DNA from: Candidatus Firestoneibacteriota bacterium
Lineage (GTDB): Bacteria > Oederibacteriota > Muellerivitia > Muellerivitales > Muellerivitaceae
Length of the DNA stretch: 61,359 nt
Assembly (NCBI GenBank): GCA_013286205.1
Contig: JABDGD010000012.1
Span: 1 to 61,359 of the forward strand
Reading direction: 5' to 3'
The notes under the pieces were generated by a model. The model had not been told where the DNA came from, did not search any database, and saw nothing but the letters and a program-made list of their open reading frames with translations. Positions 9,340 through 18,607 of the stretch are shown here, piece by piece; position 1 is the first letter of the stretch; every line of letters starts with the position of its first letter. The position numbers and the translations under genes were made by a program.

Positions 9340-9534
9340 GTAGTTTTGACTTTCAAACTTTTATTCAAACTGTCTAACGGTCAAAAGTTAGACGTTTTTG
9401 GTCAGTCAATTGTCACAACAATTCCGTCCAAAAGCACCGCATAGTCCCATATTTCAGACTAATTTCAAAGGAGAAGCGGACAGGGGCGGTATTTTAGCTG
9501 ATTTTTAGGAGGGGCCGGAACAAAAAAGGGCCGA

Positions 9535-10245
9535 TTAATCCTTAGAACTCTTTCTATTTCCCCAATAACCCATCAAAAGTAAAACCCCGCTCAAAACTAA
9601 AAAAGGCCAAAAGGGGAAATCACGGCTGCTCAAAGACACTCTCATATAGAGATAAGGAACCCAAGCCACAATCGCCAGAAAGTAATACTTGGAAGCCTGG
9701 GTGGGCGGCGGACGGTTGACGATCAGTTCTACTGGTTCTTCTATCGTCGGCGCCACCACGGAACGGCCTTCGTTTTTGCGGGTTTGAACTTCCAGATTGA
9801 TCAAATGGATCGCGTTTACATTTTCCACCACTACTTTATAAGAAACCCACAAGGAGCGGACATTAGCCCACAAGGCCAGCCAGATCAAAACCTCGTGAAC
9901 CCAAATCGGAATAGCGCCCGAAGCTACTCCCCCGCCCAAAATCGCAGCGGCCGCCGAAAGCACAATGGCCAGCATCAAGGCCGGGTAGCACTTGTTTTTA
10001 TAGTCTTTCGTTTTTTGAACCCAGTAAGGGCCGAGGTTATTATCCGCCACTACGCGCTTGATCGATTTACCACTGCCGATAAAAAATCCAAAAATCAAAC
10101 ACTGGAGCAAAACAATTAAAATGGCGACGAAAAAACCCCAGAGCATGTGAAGGTTAACCGTCAAAAGATGGCCGTAAGCCATGCCCATGGTCGCGAGAAA
10201 AAATAAAATGATGGTAGCGCTAACGCTGGCGAAAACGGTCGGCAT
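9535..10245 (-). CDS. Hypothetical multi-pass membrane protein
   Basis: A 236-residue protein with about six hydrophobic segments: two near the N-terminus (3-27, 33-57), two central (90-112, 115-135) and two near the C-terminus (188-203, 212-229), with a soluble stretch of about 45 residues (140-185). No family recognised. It starts 12 bp after the alanine dehydrogenase stop and is probably the last gene of the GT39-carbonic anhydrase-ald operon. A possible job beside carbonic anhydrase and Ald (transport or pH-related) would be guesswork. Confidence 0.65.
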   Translation of the reverse strand: MPTVFASVSATIILFFLATMGMAYGHLLTVNLHMLWGFFVAILIVLLQCLIFGFFIGSGKSIKRVVADNNLGPYWVQKTKDYKNKCYPALMLAIVLSAAAAILGGGVASGAIPIWVHEVLIWLALWANVRSLWVSYKVVVENVNAIHLINLEVQTRKNEGRSVVAPTIEEPVELIVNRPPPTQASKYYFLAIVAWVPYLYMRVSLSSRDFPFWPFLVLSGVLLLMGYWGNRKSSKD

Positions 10246-10257
10246 GAATTTTCCTTT

Positions 10258-11343
10258 TTATTTTCGAAAAGCGGCTTTAACCGCGGGATGCACCAAAACA
10301 CCCTGATCAATGTTCAATCCGTGAAAAACTGCGGGGTCGTGCCTGACCGCTTCTTTGTAGCCTAATTTGGCGATCTCTAAAACAAACGGCAACGTCGAGT
10401 TGGTTAAAGCGTAAGTCGAGGTCATCCCCACCGCTCCGGGAATATTGGTGACGCAATAATGCACCACACCCTGCCAAAGATAAATAGGTTTGCTGTGGGT
10501 AGTCGGTCTGGCGGTTTCAATACACCCGCCCTGATCAATGGCCACATCGACGATCACCGAGCCTGGCTTCATTTGCCGAACCATTTCTTTGGTCACTAAC
10601 CGGGGGGCCTTAGCCCCTTCCACATAAACCGCGCCCACTAAAAGGTCCGCCTCACGCACCTCTTCACGAATAACACGCCGATTTGAAACCAGTGTCGTGA
10701 CATTTTTAGGCAAAACATCTTCTATATATCTAAGCCGGGAAGGATTGATGTCCAAAACAGTGACTTTAGCCCCAATACCCGAAGCGATCTTCGCGGCGTT
10801 AAACCCTACGACGCCGCCTCCAATGACCACCACTTTAGCCGGCCGGACACCCGGCACGCCCCCGAGCAAAATACCTTTGCCGCCCATGGAACGTTCTAAA
10901 TATTTGGCGCCTTCTTGAATCGCCATCTTCCCCGCTACTTCACTCATAGGGGTTAATAAAGGATGCTCACCCGAGGTTAAGCGGATGGTTTCATAAGCGA
11001 TGGCAACCGCCTTCGTTTTAAGAATCGCTTGAGTAAGTTTTTGAGAAGCGGCGAAGTGAAAATAACAAAAGAGAATTTGGCCAGGCCGGATCAGTTTATA
11101 TTCGGAAGCTTGGGGTTCTTTAACTTTAAGAATCATCTGCGCGCGGCGGAAAAGCTCGCGCTTTTGATTCGCGATTTGAGCGCCAGCTTCTTTGAATTCT
11201 TTATCCGAAATGCCGCTGCCGCTGCCGGCGCCCTTCTCAATTAAAACCTGATGTCCCGCTAAAACCAGTTCTTCCACGCCGCCGGGAACAATTCCCACCC
11301 GGAATTCGTTGTCTTTAATTTCTTTTGGGACACCAATAATCAT
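10258..11343 (-). CDS. ald: Alanine dehydrogenase
   Basis: A 361-residue NAD-dependent alanine dehydrogenase, interconverting L-alanine and pyruvate plus ammonia. Signature residues are in place: MIIGVPKEI at the N-terminus, R15, the KVKEP motif with K75, H96 in FHFAA, the Rossmann loop GGGVVG (about 173-178) and the DQGG motif near 270. Length is normal (about 370). It lies 15 bp after the carbonic anhydrase stop and before the membrane protein at 9535, on the same strand, so the genes are likely co-transcribed. Start ATG at 11343 with a weak upstream GGAG-like sequence. Confidence 0.95.
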   Translation of the reverse strand: MIIGVPKEIKDNEFRVGIVPGGVEELVLAGHQVLIEKGAGSGSGISDKEFKEAGAQIANQKRELFRRAQMILKVKEPQASEYKLIRPGQILFCYFHFAASQKLTQAILKTKAVAIAYETIRLTSGEHPLLTPMSEVAGKMAIQEGAKYLERSMGGKGILLGGVPGVRPAKVVVIGGGVVGFNAAKIASGIGAKVTVLDINPSRLRYIEDVLPKNVTTLVSNRRVIREEVREADLLVGAVYVEGAKAPRLVTKEMVRQMKPGSVIVDVAIDQGGCIETARPTTHSKPIYLWQGVVHYCVTNIPGAVGMTSTYALTNSTLPFVLEIAKLGYKEAVRHDPAVFHGLNIDQGVLVHPAVKAAFRK

Positions 11344-11358
11344 GATGAATCTCCGAAA

Positions 11359-12027
11359 TTACTCTTTAAGCCATTCAACTTTGCCGGTGTCCAGGTGATA
11401 AATACCGCCGATGATTTTCAAAGTATCATCCTGCTCCAGCTGCCACAGCTCGGGGCTTTGTTCGCGAATCGTTCTCATCGTGTTAAACACATTGGCCCGC
11501 ACCACCGCGTCCCAACGGTCGTCCTCGGATAAAGTTTTATCCGTTACTGATTCCACCGCCGGCTGAAGCCGTCCGTTCAAATCTTGCAGATTCAAAGAGC
11601 GCCAAACCGAGGTCGGCTTGTCATGTTCATCGATCGCTTCTTTTAAGGCCGTACAGCTGGTGTGGCCCAAAATCACCAAAACATGACATTGCAATTTATC
11701 CGCGCCATATTCCAGACTTCCCAAAATGCTCTTGTCCACAATGTTTCCAAAAGCCCGAACCGTGAAAAGCTGGCCCGGTTTCATGTTGAAAATAACTTCG
11801 GGTGCCACGCGGGAATCCGCGCAGCTCAGCAGCATCACCCGGGGTAAGCCCGGTTTGCGCACAATATGCGCCTGATGAACCTTATTGCCGCTGGTAAGCA
11901 TTCTGATAATCGCGTCTTGCTCTTTTTTAATATCCGCCGGGGCCAAAATGCCTGTTCTTTTCACCGCTCCCGCCGGCATCGTTAAGGCGATCAAGCTCAA
12001 CACCAAAACCCATTTCAACATTTTCAT
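11359..12027 (-). CDS. Exported beta-class carbonic anhydrase
   Basis: A 222-residue beta-carbonic anhydrase, a zinc enzyme converting CO2 and water to bicarbonate. The zinc set is visible: C69 in CADSR, D71 and R73 (the Asp-Arg dyad), H122 and C125 in HTSC. Residues 1-21 form a signal peptide (ending PAGA), so the enzyme probably works in the periplasm. A GGAGG Shine-Dalgarno precedes the ATG at 12027. It begins 27 bp after a large GT39-like gene and is followed by ald, all minus strand. Periplasmic beta-CAs help capture or retain inorganic carbon; the link to the neighbours is unclear. Confidence 0.92.
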   Translation of the reverse strand: MKMLKWVLVLSLIALTMPAGAVKRTGILAPADIKKEQDAIIRMLTSGNKVHQAHIVRKPGLPRVMLLSCADSRVAPEVIFNMKPGQLFTVRAFGNIVDKSILGSLEYGADKLQCHVLVILGHTSCTALKEAIDEHDKPTSVWRSLNLQDLNGRLQPAVESVTDKTLSEDDRWDAVVRANVFNTMRTIREQSPELWQLEQDDTLKIIGGIYHLDTGKVEWLKE

Positions 12028-12054
12028 AAATCCTCCTTAAAACATTAAACCAAT

Positions 12055-14670
12055 TTAAAAGTTAAAAGAACTCCACAACGAAACACCCGCCCCGTCTGAT
12101 CCCTTTGGCCTCAGTAAAAATTCCGGAAAACGATCGTTCCGCTGAAAGGCCACCACTACTTCTATTTGATGCTCTCCCGACGACAGCTGGATCGTTTCAT
12201 CTCCCTGTTTCTCCGGCGCCATATAATTTAATAGTTTAAAGAAGTATAAATCCGAAACGGTCTGACCATCGATCTTCAAACGACTCCGGTTGACCGCCTG
12301 GTAATGGACAATATAGTCTCCCTCTTTTTCCACATGGATGGTGGTAGAAAAACGAACCGCCTCCACCAATTGATTCACGCCGCCCAAGTAAGTTGCCGCG
12401 TAATCGGGCCCGATGGGATCAAAAACATGGGGCGCCCTGTCCTCATAAGCGATTAAATCAAAAATAAGACCGCATTCATTTCGAATATACTCCCGTTTCC
12501 AAGCGGGCTTCAGCTCATCCTTGAAGACAAAAAGATTTTGGCGTTTTTTAGCGATCAAGTCATAAGGGATACGGCATAAGCTCACTTCGTTTTCTAAAGT
12601 CCAAACCGCCTCAGGGAAAAATTTCCTTATTTTTTCCCGAATATCTTTCCCTGGGCCGCCGCTAAAATCATGAACCACAACGCTGACATCCTGCGGTTTG
12701 TCCCCGGGGTTTTTATAAATAATATTGGTCGGGTAGATCTTGTGAATCACAACACCTTCATTCAAAACCACGGACTCGTCGGAAAAAATATCGTCGCAAA
12801 AATAAACCCGGCTGCCCGCCGCGGTTTCACGAAAGGCGATACTCCGGGCGCTGGTAAAGAAGAGGGTTTGATGATCAAACCATTGGTAATAAACCCTGGA
12901 GTAAGCCGTTTGGGCCGACCATGCCCAAAAACCCATTAACAAAAGAAGAGTGGCGCCAAAAACAAAACGTCCCCGGGGCATCTGACTGGCGTATTTCAGA
13001 AGCTCATTCAATCCAACCGCGGCCAATAAGAGAAGCGGTCCCACCGCTCCGGCCACCCGTAGATTATGGGTCCCTCCGGCGAAAGCATGAGGCAAAATAC
13101 CTGCCACCGCCGCGATAAAAACAAAAACACTGATCCAATTGGGTTTGGTCAAAAAATAAGCCAGGCCGAGGAAAATCAAAACCGTCTCGCCAAAACCAAA
13201 AAAAGCATCCCCCACCAACCCCATATTGGCGGGCCAGGTTCCGTCCCAAAACAGCAATTCGTTGGCTGTTCCAATTTTTCCCAGAACGCTGGCCAGAGAT
13301 TCACTTAAAGCTCCGCCGCCGCGGTTCACTAGATTGTCGATTCTTTCCAAAAAGTCTGCTCGAGTCATGGTGGGATAATCGAGCAGCGTACAAATCCAGA
13401 GACTGGCCAGCGCGTATATCCAAATCTCGCTTTTTTTCGCGCTCTTCCATTTGAACTTGGCCACGCAGCCAAAAATAATTAAAACTAAAAAACAGCCCAA
13501 CATGGCCAGGAACGACTCAGTTCGCCAGCGGTCAAACAGCTGATAAATCCAGCTCGACTTCGCGAATCCAAAGGACATGTAAAAGTAGTAGAAACCCAAT
13601 ACCAAAATATTGAAAACAATCACTAAACCCATCAGCCCCTGAAGATTTCTGTTTTCTTTCTTAGATAAAATCCAAACGAGGATATAAAAAGTAAAGATGA
13701 TCAACGCGATGCGGATGTAGTCGTTGGTATAAACGCCTAAAGCCAGCGCCAATCCGGTCTGAATGAAATGCCGGAGGTTTGGTTTTTTAAACAACCTGAT
13801 AACCATTAAAACAGGCAGTAAAAACGAAAGAATCACCATGGGGCCGCCCATGCCCATCGCGGACAGGTTCAAAAGCGGTTTGCAAGCGGCCCCCATGGCG
13901 GCGGCTAAAAGACCGGTTCGTCTTCCGCCGATTTCTTTACCTGTTAAATAAAGAAGCCAGATGTTTCCCAAATCGACCAGAGTAGCCGCCAACCGAATAA
14001 TAAGAAGGTCCGTGGCGTTAGGCAGCCAATGCCACAAGAACAGGGTGATGTAGCAAAAAATGGGTTTTTGATAATAGGCAATGTAGTACCCGTCGCGGTA
14101 ATCCTGAAGATCGCGGACCAGCCGGGTCTCCATGATGCCTCCCGCTTCATCAAAGCCATAGGATCCCTGGGCCTGATTCATGGCATAAACCCGCATGAAT
14201 ACCCCAAACAGTAAGATCGCCCAAAACCAAACGCGGGCCGTCAAACTCGTCAGGTCTTTTTCTTTTATCGCCTTGGAATTCAGCAGCAGGAAAGCACCGA
14301 CCAGTCCCGCGAAGCAAACCATTTGAATCCAATATAAAGGGCTGAAGGGAACCCAGACCGGCAGCGCATGCGCCCAAGAAAAACTGGGAAACTTAAAAGT
14401 CGTCACGGCCAAGGCCGCCCACAAAAACCAAATGAGGCCGTATTTTAAAAACGGAGAAAGCTGGGAAAAAAGCTGGCCTGGGAGGGATCTGTGAACTGGT
14501 TTAAGAAAAGAAACGGCTAGAATGAAACCTATGGCTAAAAAAAACGACCCGAACATCCACCGGCCCTGGGCTATCGCGTAAATACCGGGTAAAAGGAAGA
14601 GAGGAATAGCGAGCTGAACTTTCCACTTATCATCGGACCCCTTTAATTTTAAGGGCTTAGACCTGGCCAT
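12055..14670 (-). CDS. Large GT39-like membrane glycosyltransferase with C-terminal beta domain
   Basis: An 871-residue protein. Residues about 20-600 hold a GT-C fold: many membrane helices, with the acidic pair FDEAG (D174-E175) in the first large loop. After a periplasmic segment, residues about 735-871 form a beta-rich domain (GDYIVHYQAVNRSRLKIDG, then GEHQIEVVVAF) that resembles PA14-like or carbohydrate-binding jelly rolls. The protein at 23484-25940 has the same order of parts and similar motifs (for example WHLLPNAT and KEI(G/A)GRR). ATG at 14670 with GGAG upstream. First gene of a probable operon with carbonic anhydrase and ald, divergent from the glycan cluster. Confidence 0.8.
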   Translation of the reverse strand: MARSKPLKLKGSDDKWKVQLAIPLFLLPGIYAIAQGRWMFGSFFLAIGFILAVSFLKPVHRSLPGQLFSQLSPFLKYGLIWFLWAALAVTTFKFPSFSWAHALPVWVPFSPLYWIQMVCFAGLVGAFLLLNSKAIKEKDLTSLTARVWFWAILLFGVFMRVYAMNQAQGSYGFDEAGGIMETRLVRDLQDYRDGYYIAYYQKPIFCYITLFLWHWLPNATDLLIIRLAATLVDLGNIWLLYLTGKEIGGRRTGLLAAAMGAACKPLLNLSAMGMGGPMVILSFLLPVLMVIRLFKKPNLRHFIQTGLALALGVYTNDYIRIALIIFTFYILVWILSKKENRNLQGLMGLVIVFNILVLGFYYFYMSFGFAKSSWIYQLFDRWRTESFLAMLGCFLVLIIFGCVAKFKWKSAKKSEIWIYALASLWICTLLDYPTMTRADFLERIDNLVNRGGGALSESLASVLGKIGTANELLFWDGTWPANMGLVGDAFFGFGETVLIFLGLAYFLTKPNWISVFVFIAAVAGILPHAFAGGTHNLRVAGAVGPLLLLAAVGLNELLKYASQMPRGRFVFGATLLLLMGFWAWSAQTAYSRVYYQWFDHQTLFFTSARSIAFRETAAGSRVYFCDDIFSDESVVLNEGVVIHKIYPTNIIYKNPGDKPQDVSVVVHDFSGGPGKDIREKIRKFFPEAVWTLENEVSLCRIPYDLIAKKRQNLFVFKDELKPAWKREYIRNECGLIFDLIAYEDRAPHVFDPIGPDYAATYLGGVNQLVEAVRFSTTIHVEKEGDYIVHYQAVNRSRLKIDGQTVSDLYFFKLLNYMAPEKQGDETIQLSSGEHQIEVVVAFQRNDRFPEFLLRPKGSDGAGVSLWSSFNF

Positions 14671-14715
14671 GTATTCTCCGCGCTTGAACTTAAACCCGAA
14701 TGGAAAACGCCTTTA

Positions 14716-14749
14716 ATTATATAACCCCCTACTGGGGAACCGTTATAAT
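14716..14749. promoter_or_regulatory. Divergent promoter region, two TATAAT -10 elements
   Basis: The 132-bp gap between divergent genes contains TATAAT on the plus strand at 14744-14749 and TATAAT on the minus strand at 14721-14716. Neither has a convincing -35 at 16-18 bp, so the assignment rests on perfect -10 boxes and position only. Confidence 0.4.
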
Positions 14750-14802
14750 TATTAGCGATGCCAACGACATCTACCCTAATTTCTCGAGCTCGCTAACACC
14801 TC

Positions 14803-15501
14803 ATGAAAAAAATCGCGATCCTTCAATCCAATTACATCCCCTGGAAGGGTTATTTCGACATGATCCGTTCGGTCGACGAGTTTATTCTTTACGACGACAT
14901 GCAATATACACGCCGCGACTGGCGTAACCGCAACTTAGTGCAGTCCCCCCAGGGGCTTCACTGGCTGACCATACCCGTGGAAGCCAAAGGTAAATTTGAT
15001 CAAAAAATTAAAGACACGATGATTTCAGATAAAAAATGGGCAAAAGATCATTGGCAGACCCTGCGTCTTTATTACTCAAAAGCTCCCCACTTCAAAGAAT
15101 ACGCGGAGCTTTTTGAAAAAACCTTCGTTGAATGCGGAACCCTTGAAACGCTGAGCGAAGTGAACTTTAAATGGATTCAGCTGATTTGCGGCATTTTGCG
15201 GATCCCCACTAAGCTTTCCTGGTCCATGGACTATGAATTAAAAGAAGGAAAAACTGAGAGGCTCATTGGCCTTTGCCAGTCCGCTGGCGGCACCTCTTAC
15301 TTATCCGGCCCCGCGGCCAAAGATTACATTGTGGATCAACTGTTTCAAGATGCCGGTATTGAGCTGAAATATATGGATTATTCCGGTTACCCCGAATATC
15401 CCCAGCTTCATTCCCCCTTTCAGCACGGCGTGAGTATCCTAGATCTTCTCTTTAATACGGGCCCTAAAGCTTTAAACTATATGAAGCAAATATCAGTTTA
15501 A
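14803..15501 (+). CDS. WbqC-like family protein
   Basis: A 232-residue member of the WbqC-like family, found in O-antigen and other polysaccharide clusters. The N-terminus is characteristic (ILQSNYIPWKGYFDMI, then DDMQYTRRDWRNRN), and the family length is about 220-240. Its biochemical activity is not settled; it tends to accompany aminosugar and acyl modification genes. It is the first gene of the plus-strand glycan cluster that runs to 23451. ATG at 14803; no strong Shine-Dalgarno is visible. Confidence 0.9.
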   Translation: MKKIAILQSNYIPWKGYFDMIRSVDEFILYDDMQYTRRDWRNRNLVQSPQGLHWLTIPVEAKGKFDQKIKDTMISDKKWAKDHWQTLRLYYSKAPHFKEYAELFEKTFVECGTLETLSEVNFKWIQLICGILRIPTKLSWSMDYELKEGKTERLIGLCQSAGGTSYLSGPAAKDYIVDQLFQDAGIELKYMDYSGYPEYPQLHSPFQHGVSILDLLFNTGPKALNYMKQISV

Positions 15502-15534
15502 GCTCAGGGAATTCATTCTTCGCGGAGTCTATCA

Positions 15535-16167
15535 ATGGCCGGAGCCTCTTATTCCAAAGTACTGGCGCCTGTTAACCGCTATTACACAGAAAAAATCAAA
15601 CTTCATGGCACCACCTCTTTGGGCGTGGACTGGAACAGCCGTGAATCGCAGGAACTGCGGTTTAAACAGCTGACACAAATGATTGATAAGTCAAAAAAGT
15701 TTTCCGTTAACGATTTTGGATGCGGCTACGGTTCGCTTTACGGTTTCCTCAAAAAACACAAACCTCAATACTACGGTTTTGATATTTCCACCGAAATGGT
15801 GGAAAAGGCCAAACAAACTTACGGCGCCAGTTCACAGGCTCAATTTAAAACCGGGCACAAGCCCTGGAAGAAAGCGGACTATGGCATCGCGAGCGGCATT
15901 TTTAATGTCCGTTTAAAATCCGGCAACGCCCCCTGGAAGAAATACATTTTAAAAACCCTGGATGAAATGAACGCTTCGAGTCTGAAAGGTTTTTCCTTCA
16001 ACTGTCTCACCAAATACTCAGACAAACCTAAAATGCGCCCTTACCTTTATTACGCCGATCCCCTGTTTCTTTTTGATTACTGTAAAAAGAAATACTCAAA
16101 GAGCGTGGCACTGCTTCACGATTACGGTTTGTATGAATTTACGATTTTGGTGCGTAAAGATATTTAA
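15535..16167 (+). CDS. Class I SAM-dependent methyltransferase
   Basis: A 210-residue Rossmann-fold methyltransferase. The SAM-binding loop is DFGCGYGSLYGF (about 60-70), followed by the acidic strand end YYGFDIS (about 80). Later motifs are less clear. It lies 33 bp after the WbqC-like gene and 14 bp before the acyltransferase gene, inside the glycan cluster, so an O- or N-methylation of a sugar or its precursor is plausible. The substrate cannot be read from the sequence. Confidence 0.8.
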   Translation: MAGASYSKVLAPVNRYYTEKIKLHGTTSLGVDWNSRESQELRFKQLTQMIDKSKKFSVNDFGCGYGSLYGFLKKHKPQYYGFDISTEMVEKAKQTYGASSQAQFKTGHKPWKKADYGIASGIFNVRLKSGNAPWKKYILKTLDEMNASSLKGFSFNCLTKYSDKPKMRPYLYYADPLFLFDYCKKKYSKSVALLHDYGLYEFTILVRKDI

Positions 16168-16181
16168 ATAAGGGGTGTCTT

Positions 16182-16844
16182 ATGAAACCAGTGGTCATCT
16201 TCGGCGCGGCGGACATTGCCTCTGTCGCCCATTTTTATTTCACTCATGATTCCCAACAAAAGGTTGCCGCCTTCACGGTGGATAAGGAATACATCAAAGA
16301 ACCCCAATATTGCGGCCTTCCCCTGGTGCCTTTTGAGGAAGTCGTTTCTCTATACCCGCCTGATCAATACGACATGTTTGTGGCGGTCAGCTACGCGAAG
16401 ATGAACCAGGTCCGCGCGCAAAAATGCCAGGAAGCGAAAGACAAAGGTTACAAGCTCGCCTCTTATATCAGCACAAAGGCGACGGTTTGGCCCGGTACGC
16501 CTTTCGGCGAAAATTGCTTCATTTTGGAAGACAACACGATTCAGCCTTTTACCAAGATCGGCAACCACGTTACCCTTTGGAGCGGCAATCACATCGGCCA
16601 CCACTCCACTATTGGCGACAACTGCTTTATTACCTCGCACGTCGTCGTTTCGGGCGGCGTCACGGTTCAGGAAAACTGTTTTATCGGCGTTAACGCGACC
16701 CTGCGCGATCACATTACCATCGGCAAACATTGCATCATTGGAGCCGCGTCCCTCATCTTGAAAGACACTCAAGATTTCGGAGTCTATATCGGCAACCCCG
16801 CCGAACTGTCTCCCGTACCCAGCAACCGGATAAAAAAACTCTAA
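16182..16844 (+). CDS. NeuD/PglD-family sugar acyltransferase
   Basis: A 220-residue protein with the two-part NeuD/PglD build: an N-terminal Rossmann-like domain (VVIFGAADIASVAHFYF) for substrate binding and a C-terminal left-handed beta-helix made of hexapeptide repeats (IGNHV, IGDNC, IGKHC, IGAAS). A histidine in GHHSTIGD corresponds to the catalytic base of PglD. PglD acetylates the 4-amino group of a UDP-sugar, so this enzyme could act on the 4-amino-4,6-dideoxysugar made by the WecE encoded at 20778. That pairing is inference. Co-directional, 14 bp from both neighbours. Confidence 0.85.
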   Translation: MKPVVIFGAADIASVAHFYFTHDSQQKVAAFTVDKEYIKEPQYCGLPLVPFEEVVSLYPPDQYDMFVAVSYAKMNQVRAQKCQEAKDKGYKLASYISTKATVWPGTPFGENCFILEDNTIQPFTKIGNHVTLWSGNHIGHHSTIGDNCFITSHVVVSGGVTVQENCFIGVNATLRDHITIGKHCIIGAASLILKDTQDFGVYIGNPAELSPVPSNRIKKL

Positions 16845-16857
16845 TGAGGAATTTCTA

Positions 16858-17763
16858 ATGAAGTGGAAAAAACTGGGCCAGATTTTTTGCCCTGATAATC
16901 AATTCCCCTGGATGAAAACCCATGCGGCCAACCCGATCGCCGAAGCTTTAGGCAATGGACTCTTCCGCGTTTACTTCACCAGCCGGGATGAAAAGAACCG
17001 CTCCAGTATCGGCTCGCTGGAATTCGACATCCGCGACCCTCTTAAAATTAAGAACATTTCCGATAAACCTTTGGTGGCCCCAGGGGAGTTGGGCTTGTTT
17101 GACGATAGCGGCGCCGCTACCGCCTGGCTGACCATCGTGGATGGGAAAAAATATCTCTACTATTTAGGCTGGAACCTAGGCGTGACGGTTCCCTGGCGCA
17201 ATACCATCGGTTTAGCCATCTGCGAATCGGGCCAATCCACTTTTACGAAATATTCCAAAGCGCCTCTCCTAGACCGAAGCGACATCGACCCCTTTTCCAT
17301 TTCCTACCCCTCTATTCTGATCGAGAACGGGCTTTGGCGCATGTGGTACGGCTCGAACTTAAGCTGGGGCTCTACCGAAAAAGATATGGCCCATGTTTTT
17401 AAATACGCCGAATCGAAAGACGGGCTTCACTGGGACCGCAAAGGAATAGTGGCCGTTCCTTTAAAAGGCGATGGGGAGTTCGCGCTCTCTAAACCCTGCG
17501 TGGTCAAAGACAACGGCGTTTATAAGATGTGGTACGCTTTTCGGGGCAAGGGCTACCGAATCGGTTATGCCGAGTCGGTCGACGGCATAAAATGGGAAAG
17601 AATGGACGAAAAAGCCGGAATTGACGTTTCTCTCTCAGGCTGGGATTCCGAAACAATTGAATACGGATATGTTTTCGATCATAAAGATGAAAGGTACATG
17701 CTTTACAATGGCAATGCTTACGGACGAACCGGCTTTGGTTTGGCCGTTCTAGAAAAGCACTGA
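16858..17763 (+). CDS. Glycosidase-like five-bladed propeller protein (GH43/GH130-type fold)
   Basis: A 301-residue protein resembling predicted glycosylases of the five-bladed beta-propeller type. Repeated blade motifs are visible: FRVYFTSRDEKNRSSIG, KKYLYYLGWN, LWRMWYGSN, VYKMWYAFRGKGYRIGYAES and RYMLYNGNAYG. The family includes glycoside hydrolases and phosphorylases, and similar proteins recur in surface polysaccharide clusters. No signal peptide, so it would act in the cytoplasm, perhaps on an activated or lipid-linked sugar. Catalytic residues are not assigned with confidence. Confidence 0.75.
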   Translation: MKWKKLGQIFCPDNQFPWMKTHAANPIAEALGNGLFRVYFTSRDEKNRSSIGSLEFDIRDPLKIKNISDKPLVAPGELGLFDDSGAATAWLTIVDGKKYLYYLGWNLGVTVPWRNTIGLAICESGQSTFTKYSKAPLLDRSDIDPFSISYPSILIENGLWRMWYGSNLSWGSTEKDMAHVFKYAESKDGLHWDRKGIVAVPLKGDGEFALSKPCVVKDNGVYKMWYAFRGKGYRIGYAESVDGIKWERMDEKAGIDVSLSGWDSETIEYGYVFDHKDERYMLYNGNAYGRTGFGLAVLEKH

Positions 17764-17782
17764 AAATATAAGCGAGGGTTTG

Positions 17783-18607
17783 ATGGTCAAAGTTCACTGT
17801 AAAAAAGACCAAAATTGGTTGGCTAAAGCTCTGGAAGGTTTGAAGATTGAGGGCTTCGCCATTATTGAAGGCGTGATGGACGCGGAATTTATCAAGCGTT
17901 CTATCGAAGGACTTCATCAAGTCGAGAACATTATCGTTCCACTGATGGGAAAACAGCGTTTATTGGACGCGGGCGAACTGGGCGTTTTGCGAATCACCTC
18001 AAAATACGACAACTTTTTCTTAAAGTACCTGGAGCTTCCCGAACTTCTTCAAGTCGTCGACAGCACCGTTTCTAACACCGGTATTCTTCATGTCCAACAG
18101 GGGTCTATTCTTCCCTCTTTTCCTAAAGGACAGGCGCCTCCGGTCTTTCAAAATGTTTTTCATATGGACTTTCCACGCCACCTGAACGGCTACATGGCTT
18201 CGGTTAATTGTTTTTTCGCCATCAGCCCTTTTACCAAGGACAACGGCGGCACTTTGTTAGTTCCGGGCACCCATCAAAAAACCGAAAGGCCCAGCGAGGA
18301 CTATCTCAAAGCGAATGCCATCTCGGTGGAATGTCCTGAAGGCTCCATGTTCATTTTCGACTCCACGCTTTATCACGCCGCCGGCGAGAACAACTCCGGC
18401 AAAGACCGCTACGGCATCAACCATCAGTTCACCCGGGCTTTTTTCAAACAACAAATCGACTATGTCCGCGCTTTAGGCGATGATGTGGTCAAAGCTCAAA
18501 TACCCCGTACTCAGCAGCTTTTGGGCTGGTACACCCGCATTCCCAGCAGCTTGGAAGAATACTATCGCGCACCAGACGACCGACTTTATCGTAAAGGCCA
18601 AGGATAA
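17783..18607 (+). CDS. Phytanoyl-CoA dioxygenase (PhyH) family protein
   Basis: A 274-residue Fe(II)/2-oxoglutarate oxygenase-like protein. The metal triad is visible as H127 and D129 (HMD in the sequence HMDFPRH) and H198 (LYHAAGENNS), with an Arg a few residues later (KDRYGINHQFTR) to hold 2-oxoglutarate. The NGGT(L)LVPGTH segment is typical. The ATG at 17783 follows GAGGG, so I prefer it to the TTG one codon earlier. In a glycan cluster such enzymes may hydroxylate a sugar or lipid precursor. It overlaps nothing and abuts the GT2 gene with no gap. Confidence 0.85.
   Translation: MVKVHCKKDQNWLAKALEGLKIEGFAIIEGVMDAEFIKRSIEGLHQVENIIVPLMGKQRLLDAGELGVLRITSKYDNFFLKYLELPELLQVVDSTVSNTGILHVQQGSILPSFPKGQAPPVFQNVFHMDFPRHLNGYMASVNCFFAISPFTKDNGGTLLVPGTHQKTERPSEDYLKANAISVECPEGSMFIFDSTLYHAAGENNSGKDRYGINHQFTRAFFKQQIDYVRALGDDVVKAQIPRTQQLLGWYTRIPSSLEEYYRAPDDRLYRKGQG

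Noticed and set aside
16350..16772. Open frame of 140 codons on the minus strand opposite the NeuD-like gene
   Set aside because: The Val/Asp pattern is the complement of the hexapeptide repeats, not a real protein.
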